9,383 nucleotides of DNA, taken from contig JAEDLR010000066.1 in NCBI GenBank assembly GCA_016295145.1, forward strand, positions 1 through 9,383, written 5' to 3'. This DNA comes from Oscillospiraceae bacterium. Its GTDB lineage: Bacteria > Bacillota > Clostridia > Oscillospirales > Ruminococcaceae. Shown here piece after piece: positions 1 through 6,070 of the stretch (position 1 is the stretch's first letter; every line of letters begins with the position of its first letter). A program made the position numbers and the translations under genes. The notes below the pieces were generated by a model. That model did no database searches. It was given only the letters and a program-made list of their open reading frames with translations, and had not been told where the DNA came from.

Positions 1-136
1 GCAGCGCAGTCCGCAGACGCCGACCTCCCCTCCCCCGTTTGGGTGTCCCCCTTGGCAACATTCCCCACGAAACGCAGCAAGGGACGCTGTCCCTTGACCC
101 TGCAAGCCTTTGAAAAGGCTTGAATCATAGAAAAGC
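1..136. repeat. Intergenic dispersed-repeat-like segment with two tandem perfect hairpins
   Basis: No gene is visible here. The segment is C-rich on the plus strand and ends in two consecutive perfect inverted repeats. The first is CAAGGGAC / GTCCCTTG (78-85 and 89-96) with a 3-base loop. The second is CAAGCCTT / AAGGCTTG (103-110 and 115-122) with a TGAA loop. Neither is followed by a T-run long enough to be a classical terminator on the plus strand. The arrangement resembles the REP-like intergenic repeats found in many copies in Oscillospiraceae genomes, but copy number cannot be judged from this window, where no second intact copy exists. It lies just beyond the gltA terminator. Confidence 0.45.
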
Positions 137-161
137 AAAAAAGCCCCATACAGGGGCTTTT
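137..161 (-). terminator. Rho-independent terminator of gltA (and probably of pheST-gltA)
   Basis: A perfect 9-bp inverted repeat, AAAAGCCCC (139-147) and GGGGCTTTT (153-161), has a 5-base loop. Read on the minus strand it ends in a run of six T (137-142), 19 bases past the citrate synthase stop codon. The plus-strand reading has only four T, so the main function is to end minus-strand transcription. Confidence 0.9.
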
Positions 162-179
162 CGTATCAGATATGATCAA

Positions 180-1550
180 TTATCGCTGGTCAATGGGCAC
201 ATAGGGGGCATCTGGCTTTACGCTGCGGTAGGCAGGACGAATAATCTTATTGCCATTCAGCAGCTCCTCCAGTCGGTGTGCCGACCAACCTGCAATACGC
301 GCCATGGCAAACAACGGCGTAAACAGCTCACTGGGCAGCTCCAGCATACGGTACATCAGACCCGAATAAAAATCAATATTGGCGCACACGCCCTTATAAA
401 TGCGGCGTTCCTCGGCAATGACCTTCGGTGCAAGCTGCTCAATCATGGAATACAGGGCGTACTCTTTCACGCACTGTTTCTCCTCGGCAAGCTGCCGCAC
501 ATAGCCGCGCAGAATCGTTGCACGGGGGTCACTTTGCGAATAGACCGCGTGCCCCATACCATAGATCAGTCCCGAACGGTCAAAGGCATCCTTATGCAGA
601 ATACGGCGCAGATAATTCGCGACTTCTTCCTCATCCTGCCAATCATGCACGCTTTCCTTAATATCATCGAACATCTGCACCACCTTGATATTGGCACCGC
701 CGTGCTTGGGGCCTTTCAGCGAACCCAGTGCGGCAGCCATAGTGGAATACGTATCGGTGCCCGATGAGGAAACCACATGAACCGTAAAACTGGAATTGTT
801 GCCGCCGCCGTGCTCTGCGTGCAGCACCAGTGCCAAATCCAGGATTCTTGCCTCAAGGGCGGTGAATTTGCGATTCTCCCGCAGAATACTCAGCAGGTTT
901 TCGGCAGTGGACAGGGCAGGGTCAGGCTGATGCAGGAACAGGCTCTGATCGTTTTTGTAGTAGCGGTATGCCTGATAGCCGTACACGGCAATCAGCGGGA
1001 ACTGCGCGATGAGCTGAATGCACTGCCGCAGCACATTGGATATGGAAGTATCATTGGGATTGGGGTCATAGGAATAGAGGGTCAGCACACTGCGGGCAAG
1101 GGTATTCATCATATCGTCGCTGGGCGATTTCATGATGACATCACGGGTGAAGGAGGGCGGCAGGGAACGGCAGCTACGCAGCAGGGTGCAGAATGCGTCC
1201 AGTTGGGCGCGGTCAGGCAGCTCGCCAAACAGCAGCAGATACGCCGTTTCCTCATAGCCGAAGCGGTTGTCGCTGACAAAGCCCTGCACCAGATCTTCGA
1301 TGTTATCGCCGCGGAAGAACAGTTGACCCTCTCCCGGTGCGGTACCGTTGGGGCCCTCTACGCCGGGCACGATTTTACTGACATTGGTCAGACCTGCGCA
1401 CACGCCCTTGCCGTTGATATCGCGCAGACCGCGTTTGACATCATATTTTGCATATAATGAGGGGTCGATCTGATAGTTTTTTTCGCAAAGCGAGGCAAGC
1501 TGTTCGATTCTCGACTGCATTGCGAACTTGTTGAGCATGGGTTTTTCCAT
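180..1550 (-). CDS. gltA: Citrate synthase (citrate/2-methylcitrate synthase, clostridial type)
   Basis: Condenses oxaloacetate with acetyl-CoA to citrate in the cytoplasm. In anaerobes without a full TCA cycle this feeds the oxidative branch towards 2-oxoglutarate and glutamate. The 456-residue product carries the family landmarks in order: LHAEHGGGNNSS (243-254), KGPKHGGAN (279-287, catalytic His283), GMGHAVY (331-337, catalytic His334) and NIDFYSG (391-397, catalytic Asp393). All three residues of the His-His-Asp triad are therefore present. The N-terminal extension of roughly 50 residues and total length near 450 are usual for Bacillota members. The start is backed by GGAAGGAG at 1560-1567, nine bases upstream. 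It lies 46 bp downstream of pheT with no promoter or terminator evident in the gap, and is followed by a strong terminator, so it is probably the last gene of a pheS-pheT-gltA unit. Sequence alone cannot exclude the closely related 2-methylcitrate synthase activity. Confidence 0.95.
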   Translation of the reverse strand: MEKPMLNKFAMQSRIEQLASLCEKNYQIDPSLYAKYDVKRGLRDINGKGVCAGLTNVSKIVPGVEGPNGTAPGEGQLFFRGDNIEDLVQGFVSDNRFGYEETAYLLLFGELPDRAQLDAFCTLLRSCRSLPPSFTRDVIMKSPSDDMMNTLARSVLTLYSYDPNPNDTSISNVLRQCIQLIAQFPLIAVYGYQAYRYYKNDQSLFLHQPDPALSTAENLLSILRENRKFTALEARILDLALVLHAEHGGGNNSSFTVHVVSSSGTDTYSTMAAALGSLKGPKHGGANIKVVQMFDDIKESVHDWQDEEEVANYLRRILHKDAFDRSGLIYGMGHAVYSQSDPRATILRGYVRQLAEEKQCVKEYALYSMIEQLAPKVIAEERRIYKGVCANIDFYSGLMYRMLELPSELFTPLFAMARIAGWSAHRLEELLNGNKIIRPAYRSVKPDAPYVPIDQR

Positions 1551-1596
1551 GTGAATCGGCTCCTTCCTGTTTAAGAGGTGGGTGGAATATCGGTTT

Positions 1597-4026
1597 TCAG
1601 CGTTGGGTGATCTCGAATTGCTTGCTCAGTTTTTTAAGAATCGTTGCTACAAATTTGTCAATTTCACTGTCAGTAAAGGCATGGTCGTCAGGGGTAAAGG
1701 TCAGTGCAAACGCCATGGACTGCTTGCCCTTTTCGATCTGTTCGCCGCGATACACATCAAACAGCGTCACATCGCCCAGTGCCTTACAAGCGTTCTGCAT
1801 GGCGTTGATCAGATCGCCGCAAATGACGGTATCCTCCACCAGCAGTGCCAGATCGCGGCGCACGGTGGGGAATTTGGGCAGCGGGCGGAAATGATACTCG
1901 CAGTGCAGCACGGGCATGAGCAGGTCAAGGGAAATTTCGCACAGGCAGGCGGCGTGCTCGGGAATCAGGCTGTCGGCAAGATCATGGGCAAGCATACCCA
2001 CAAAGCCCAGCTTCACATCGCCTAAGAACACCTCTGCGGTCATGCCGGGGTGCAGGAAGGGATACTCCGCAGCGTTTTCGGGCTTTTTGTAGGTAAAGGT
2101 CAGGCGGAAGCTGTCTGCCAGTGCCTCCAGCACCGCCTTGCCCTGAAAGAAATCCATCCGGCTGCCAAACAGTGCCATAGCAAGAGTATCCTTCTCCTCG
2201 GGCTGCGCCGTAGGGGGGATGGTATCGGCATGGAAGGTCTTTGCCACCTCAAACAGCCTGCCGCTGTCGTTACCGCGGCGAATATTGCGCACCACCGCAT
2301 TGACCATGGAGGGCGTGAGCATGGTACGCATCACGGAGAGATCTTCGCTGATGGGGTTGCGGATGCGGATCGCCTTGCGCTGGGGTGCGTCCTCGGGCAG
2401 ACGCAGCATATCGAAGTCCTTGGGGGAACAGAACGAATAGTGTACAGCCTCATAGCAGCCCTGGGCGCACAGCACCTGCTTGAGCTTCAGCAGATTGCGC
2501 TGCTTGTCGTTTCTGCCACCAGGGGTGACCTGCGCCGCCGCCAGGAATGTGGGCTTGATGTGATGGTAGCCGTACATACGAATGAGTTCTTCGGCGATAT
2601 CAGGGGCATTTTCGATGTCCTCGCGGTAGGGCGGCACCTGCACCCGCAGGGTATCGCCCTCAATGACGGGCTGAAAATCAAGATTGGTCATAATGCGCAA
2701 AATATCCGTCTCGGGGATGGTGATACCCAGCAGCGCATTCATCTTTGCGATGCTCACCGCCAGCGGACGGCGGTCGGTGGCATTGCCGGCGGATACCTCA
2801 AAATGGGAAGCCGTCACAACACCGCAGCCCAGCTCCTCGATGAGATGCAGGGCACGCTGCATACCAAGCTGTGTGGTATACTCGTCCAGTCCCTTTTCAA
2901 AGCGCGCGGAGGAATCGGAGTGCTGCCCAAGCCCACGGGCGGTACGGCGGACATTATCCCGTGCAAATTTGGCTGCCTCAAACACCACATCGGCGGTATC
3001 GGGCTTGATCTCGGAGTTCAAGCCCCCCATGATGCCTGCCAGAGCCACGGGCTTTCTGCCGTCGCAGATAACCAGATTGGCAGGATGCAGCTTAAATTCC
3101 TTTTCGTCCAATGTGACGATGGGTTCGCCCTCCACAGCACGGCGCACACAGATGGCGTTCCCCTCCAGATTGCGCAGATCAAAGGCGTGCATGGGCTGAC
3201 CCAGTTCTTTCAGCACATAGTTTGTGATATCCACGATATTGGAGATGGAACGGATTCCCACCAGAGCCAGTCTGCGGCGCATCCACGCAGGAGAGGTGCC
3301 CATTTTCACATCGCGGACATAGTGTGCGATATAGCGGGGGCAGAGCTCGGGGGCTTCCACTGTCACGGAGAAGGGCGTAAGCGTGGAAGCATCGGGGGTG
3401 AAATCCAGTGCAGGCATCTTCAGGGGCTGCCCCAGTGTTGCGGCAACTTCCCTTGCAATTCCAAGCACCGACTGACAATCGGGGCGGTTGGCGGTAATGC
3501 TGATGTCGTACATCCAGTCATCCAGACCAACAATGGGCTTGACATCGGCACCGTTTTCGGCATCGGCAGGCAGCACCAGCAGACCGCAGTAATCCGCGCC
3601 GGGGTACAGATCCTCGTTGAGACCGATCTCCACGCCGGAGCAGAGCATACCTGCCGACTCGATGCCCTTGAGCTTGCCCTCTTTGATCTTCATGACGCCC
3701 TCAACGGTCACATGATCCTTTGCGGTGGCATAGACGGTTGCGCCCACCATTGCCACGGGATATTTGCCGCCGACCTTGACATTATCCGCGCCGCAGCAGA
3801 TCTGGAACATACCCTGTGCGCCGCAATCCACCTGACATACATGGAGATGGGTATCGGGCACGGGCTCACATTCCTTCACTTCGCCGACGACCACGCCGGA
3901 AATATCCGCGCCAAGCTCGGTGAGCGTTTCCACCTCAAAGCCGCAGTCGAACAGCTTATCCTGCAATTGCTGCGGCGTAACATTGATATCTACATATTCT
4001 TTCAGCCAACTAAGCGGTATCAGCAT
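1597..4026 (-). CDS. pheT: Phenylalanine--tRNA ligase beta subunit
   Basis: Large subunit of the alpha2-beta2 phenylalanyl-tRNA synthetase, which charges tRNA-Phe in the cytoplasm. It contributes tRNA binding and editing of mischarged Tyr-tRNA. The 809 residues match the usual length. The order is a short N-terminal segment, an EMAP/OB-fold tRNA-binding domain at about 40-150 (CCGADNVKVGGKYPVAMVGA), a B3/B4 editing domain at about 215-385 (AGIMGGLNSEI at 330-340 and DSSARFEKGLD at 371-381), a B5 domain at about 410-487, a catalytic-like core, and a C-terminal ferredoxin-fold anticodon-binding domain from about 708 (LPKFPTVRRDLALLVED). A short GAAAGGAA lies about 11 bases before the ATG, a modest ribosome site. 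It follows pheS by 47 bp in the classical pheST order. The long open frame on the opposite strand is a shadow of this gene. Confidence 0.97.
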   Translation of the reverse strand: MLIPLSWLKEYVDINVTPQQLQDKLFDCGFEVETLTELGADISGVVVGEVKECEPVPDTHLHVCQVDCGAQGMFQICCGADNVKVGGKYPVAMVGATVYATAKDHVTVEGVMKIKEGKLKGIESAGMLCSGVEIGLNEDLYPGADYCGLLVLPADAENGADVKPIVGLDDWMYDISITANRPDCQSVLGIAREVAATLGQPLKMPALDFTPDASTLTPFSVTVEAPELCPRYIAHYVRDVKMGTSPAWMRRRLALVGIRSISNIVDITNYVLKELGQPMHAFDLRNLEGNAICVRRAVEGEPIVTLDEKEFKLHPANLVICDGRKPVALAGIMGGLNSEIKPDTADVVFEAAKFARDNVRRTARGLGQHSDSSARFEKGLDEYTTQLGMQRALHLIEELGCGVVTASHFEVSAGNATDRRPLAVSIAKMNALLGITIPETDILRIMTNLDFQPVIEGDTLRVQVPPYREDIENAPDIAEELIRMYGYHHIKPTFLAAAQVTPGGRNDKQRNLLKLKQVLCAQGCYEAVHYSFCSPKDFDMLRLPEDAPQRKAIRIRNPISEDLSVMRTMLTPSMVNAVVRNIRRGNDSGRLFEVAKTFHADTIPPTAQPEEKDTLAMALFGSRMDFFQGKAVLEALADSFRLTFTYKKPENAAEYPFLHPGMTAEVFLGDVKLGFVGMLAHDLADSLIPEHAACLCEISLDLLMPVLHCEYHFRPLPKFPTVRRDLALLVEDTVICGDLINAMQNACKALGDVTLFDVYRGEQIEKGKQSMAFALTFTPDDHAFTDSEIDKFVATILKKLSKQFEITQR

Positions 4027-4073
4027 AATATGATTTTCCTTTCTGTAGCAAGGTCAAAATCAGCCCGGGGCAC

Positions 4074-5099
4074 TCAGCCGCGGAACTGTTCCAGCACACG
4101 GACATCGGATTCAAACAGCAGCTTGATATTGTTGATGCCGTATTTCAGCATGGCGATACGCTCCACGCCCATGCCGAATGCAAAGCCGGTGTATACATCG
4201 GGGTCCAGTCCGCAGTTTTCCAGCACGTGACGGTTCACCATGCCGGCACCGAGGACCTCAATCCAGCCGGTATCCTTGCACAGACGGCAGCCCTTGCCGC
4301 CGCAGGCAAAGCAGCTCACATCCACCTCAACAGAAGGCTCGGTAAAGGGGAAATAGGACGGACGCAGACGGGTTTTGACCTGCTCGCCGAAAATGCGCTG
4401 TGCGAACACATCCAGCATACCCTGCAAATCGCACAGGGTGATGCCCTTATCCACCACCAGACCCTCCATCTGCGAGAACATGGGAGAGTGGGTGGCATCG
4501 TCATCGGAACGGAACACCTTGCCGGGAGAGAGAATCTTGATGGGCGGCTGTGCGTTTTCCATGACGCGGATCTGACCGGCAGAGGTCTGGGTGCGCAGCA
4601 GCAGTTCCTCAGTGATGTAGAAAGTATCCTGCATATCACGGGCAGGATGATCGGCAGGGGTATTCAGCGCAGTGAAGTTGTAGTAATCGTTTTCGATTTC
4701 GGGACCTTCAAAAATCGTGAAGCCCATGCCGGCAAAAATGTCGATCAGTTCATTGACGATCAGCGTATTGGGGTGCAGCGCACCGGCAGGCAGTACAGGG
4801 GCAGGCATGGTTACATCAATCTGCTCTGCGGCGTTTTTCTGTGCAAGTTCTGCAGCCTTCAGCCGCGCATCCTGTGCGGTAAAGAAATCCAGTGCCCATT
4901 GTTTCAGTTCATTGACCACCTTGCCAAAGGCAGGGCGTTCTTCAGGGGCAAGATCGCGCATATTTTTCATCAGCGCCGAGATCCTGCCTGTTTTATTATC
5001 GAGATACTGCTTGCGAAGCAGGTACATCTCTTTGGAATCGGTGATTGATGCGGCAGCGGTTTCGATTTCCTGCTGCATCATGCGCATTTGCTCATCCAT
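4074..5099 (-). CDS. pheS: Phenylalanine--tRNA ligase alpha subunit
   Basis: Catalytic subunit of phenylalanyl-tRNA synthetase: activates Phe with ATP and transfers it to tRNA-Phe together with PheT. The 341-residue product has an N-terminal coiled-coil tRNA-binding region (about 1-95) and then the class II synthetase core. Motif 2 is FRSDDDATHSPMFSQMEG (196-213), a cysteine cluster CFACGGKGCRLC lies at 263-274, and motif 3 is GFAFGMGVERIAMLKYGI (305-322). The frame extends upstream to a TTG at 5144, but that codon would lie only about seven bases past the predicted transcription start (promoter 5159-5187). ATG at 5099 gives the normal family length and N-terminus. Its ribosome site is imperfect: GAGAGG at 5115-5120 is about 15 bases away. 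It is first in the pheS-pheT-gltA order. No T-box leader precedes it, because the transcript leader is only about 50 bases. Confidence 0.95.
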   Translation of the reverse strand: MDEQMRMMQQEIETAAASITDSKEMYLLRKQYLDNKTGRISALMKNMRDLAPEERPAFGKVVNELKQWALDFFTAQDARLKAAELAQKNAAEQIDVTMPAPVLPAGALHPNTLIVNELIDIFAGMGFTIFEGPEIENDYYNFTALNTPADHPARDMQDTFYITEELLLRTQTSAGQIRVMENAQPPIKILSPGKVFRSDDDATHSPMFSQMEGLVVDKGITLCDLQGMLDVFAQRIFGEQVKTRLRPSYFPFTEPSVEVDVSCFACGGKGCRLCKDTGWIEVLGAGMVNRHVLENCGLDPDVYTGFAFGMGVERIAMLKYGINNIKLLFESDVRVLEQFRG

Positions 5100-5158
5100 C
5101 GGTTGTGATACCGTCCTCTCGTGATAATAATCAAATGGAAACAAAAAACCTATCTTCC

Positions 5159-5187
5159 AGTATACTCCAAATTTGCCCGATTGTCAA
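5159..5187 (-). promoter_or_regulatory. Sigma-A promoter of pheST(-gltA)
   Basis: On the minus strand, a perfect -35 TTGACA (5182-5187) and a -10 TATACT (5159-5164) are separated by exactly 17 bp. Transcription should start near 5152, giving a leader of about 50 nt before the pheS ATG at 5099. This is a near-consensus housekeeping promoter, fitting a synthetase operon. Confidence 0.85.
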
Positions 5188-5271
5188 GTATTATCCGGAT
5201 TTCTTTCGGGGCTGCCCCTGACCAAAAGGCTGCTTCCACAGCGATATGTGATACCGCATTCCAAATTGGTT

Positions 5272-5369
5272 TTCAACAGATTTTCTCTGCAAAGCGCAAG
5301 AGATTCAACATCTTCAACACTTCTTCTTCCGATTTTCAACAGTTTCAACACCTTTCAACAGTTTCAACA
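5272..5369. repeat. Cluster of seven TTCAACA repeats, partly phased at 9-10 bp
   Basis: TTCAACA (TGTTGAA on the minus strand) occurs at 5272, 5304, 5313, 5335, 5344, 5354 and 5363, with an eighth copy at 5494. Spacings of 9, 9, 10 and 9 bp place several copies on about the same helical face. Most copies are flanked by extra T on the left. On the minus strand the same bases read, in register with the upstream DUF6291-like frame, as Leu-Leu-Lys and Val-Glu-Thr-Val-Glu units, so they could be the remains of a low-complexity coding tail. A set of protein-binding sites upstream of the pheS promoter is the alternative. No spacer structure supports a CRISPR array. Confidence 0.6.
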
Positions 5370-5418
5370 GCGTTTTTTGCGATTTTTTGCGGTTTTGCGG
5401 AGCCCCAGGGACACGTAC

Positions 5419-5514
5419 CTATTCAGGAACAGAAGCAGGAACAGAAGCAGGGGCAGGAACAGGTACAGTATCAGTTGATTTTGTTGCGCTGTGTTCAACA
5501 AACATCAACACTTG
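5419..5514 (-). pseudogene. In-frame remnant of a low-complexity C-terminal tail of the DUF6291-like gene
   Basis: Directly past the TAA (5515-5517) of the DUF6291-like gene, the same frame stays open for 31 codons to a TAG at 5419-5421. It encodes a tail rich in Pro, Val, Ala and Ser (DTVPVPAPASVPASVPE at its end). The plus strand shows the matching imperfect repeat of CAGGAACAGAAG units. Beyond the TAG the same frame is open for about 35 more codons, ending RKKKC and TGA. Proteins of this type often carry such repetitive hydrophilic tails, so this looks like formerly coding sequence cut off by a stop mutation. A sequencing error at 5515-5517 would give the same picture. Confidence 0.5.
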
Positions 5515-5838
5515 TTACATTTCCGTACAAGTTTCTTCATCCCGCACCGGCACCGCCTCTTTCGCCGCCTTTTTCTTCTGGGCACTGGCTTTGCCTGCCT
5601 CCGAACGCTTCTGACAGACAAGCTCCCACTTTTCCTTTTCCCGCAGCATACTCTCGCTGATGAACAAAAACATCATCTCCACCAGCGGATCCTCCACCGT
5701 GGCAAGCACCGCCTTCTGATCCCAACTGTTGGCAAAGGCAAAGATCGCCGTCATCAGCTTCCCCCGCTGCACCATGTCAAGCAATTCCAGCTTGGTTGCC
5801 ACATCTGCATACAAAATAAACGATTGCTTCCGGCTCAT
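5515..5838 (-). CDS. Small DUF6291-like protein of unknown function
   Basis: A 107-residue soluble protein. It begins with a hydrophobic strand (QSFILYADV, about 5-13), followed by LELLDMVQRGKLMTAIFAF (about 17-35), an acidic/hydrophobic helix VEDPLVEMMFLFISESM, then KWELVCQKRSEAGKASAQKKK, and a basic Ala/Lys-rich end. This pattern (an 'FxLY' start, 'L...xGKLxxAIFxF', 'F.FI...l.rd..KWe....KRseAGk') is what I associate with the DUF6291 family. Those are short proteins common in Bacillota chromosomes and prophages, often near replication-type genes, but with no established function. The start has AAGGAGG at 5846-5852, seven bases away. It may be truncated: an in-frame Pro/Val-rich tail follows the stop codon. 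It is transcribed divergently from the cellulase, and no clear terminator separates it from the pheS promoter. Family assignment is from memory of the pattern, not a search. Confidence 0.7.
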   Translation of the reverse strand: MSRKQSFILYADVATKLELLDMVQRGKLMTAIFAFANSWDQKAVLATVEDPLVEMMFLFISESMLREKEKWELVCQKRSEAGKASAQKKKAAKEAVPVRDEETCTEM

Positions 5839-5901
5839 AAAACATCCTCCTTACGATATCCAAAAAAGCCTTACAATAATAGGCAGTTTTCGCCTTCGAC
5901 T

Positions 5902-5917
5902 TGTACGGTTTTGTACA
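5902..5917. promoter_or_regulatory. Possible operator: inverted repeat TGTAC-N6-GTACA
   Basis: A perfect 5-bp inverted repeat (5902-5906 and 5913-5917) lies in the divergent intergenic region, 64 bases upstream of the start of the DUF6291-like gene. It also forms a direct repeat of TTGTAC at 5901 and 5911, a 10-bp spacing. On the minus strand it overlaps where the -35 box should lie for a TATTAT -10 element at 5876-5881; that -35 match is itself poor. Binding of a small dimeric repressor is plausible but unproven. It is over 70 bp from the cellulase -35 box, so control of the minus-strand gene is more likely. Confidence 0.3.
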
Positions 5918-5989
5918 TGGCTTTTGGAAAGTTCATAAAAAGTTTACAAATCCATTGAAGAGAAATCCCCCACGGGCTGCTTCCAATGC

Positions 5990-6019
5990 TTGACAAAGCC
6001 CCTTGCACCGTGGTATGAT
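5990..6019 (+). promoter_or_regulatory. Sigma-A promoter of the GH9 cellulase, extended -10
   Basis: A perfect -35 TTGACA (5990-5995) and a -10 TATGAT (6014-6019) are separated by 18 bp. A TGG just before the -10 (6011-6013) makes an extended -10 element. Transcription should begin near 6026, leaving a leader of about 45 nt with AGGAGG at 6058-6063. I see no clear catabolite-response element in the surrounding sequence. Confidence 0.75.
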
Positions 6020-6070
6020 ATAAAGTAAGCAACTATGCTCTGTTGCTTGATGATGAGAGGAGGATTATCT

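Noticed and set aside
2050..4230. A 726-codon open frame on the plus strand opposite pheT
   Set aside because: It lies wholly antisense to pheT and the pheS end; its translation is His/Cys/Gly-rich low-quality sequence with no family pattern, as expected from the codon bias of the real gene.
5100..5144. Upstream TTG start giving a 356-residue PheS
   Set aside because: The predicted transcription start at about 5152 leaves no room for a ribosome site, and ATG 5099 gives the usual PheS length and N-terminus.
5208..5219. GGGGC/GCCCC palindrome as a terminator for the DUF6291-like gene
   Set aside because: The stem is only about five base pairs and no T-run follows on either strand; it lies right behind the pheS -35 box.
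5272..5369. CRISPR-like array from the TTCAACA repeats
   Set aside because: Repeats are only seven bases, spacers are 2-25 bases and irregular, and no cas genes are near.
5100..5400. T-box riboswitch upstream of pheS
   Set aside because: The promoter lies about 50 bases from the start codon, and no T-box core (AGGGTGGNACCGCG-like) or leader terminator is present on the minus strand.
5121..5660. Plus-strand open frames of 75-179 codons across the pheS/DUF6291 gap
   Set aside because: No ribosome sites or family patterns; they are low-complexity readings of the repeat region and antisense to the DUF6291-like gene.
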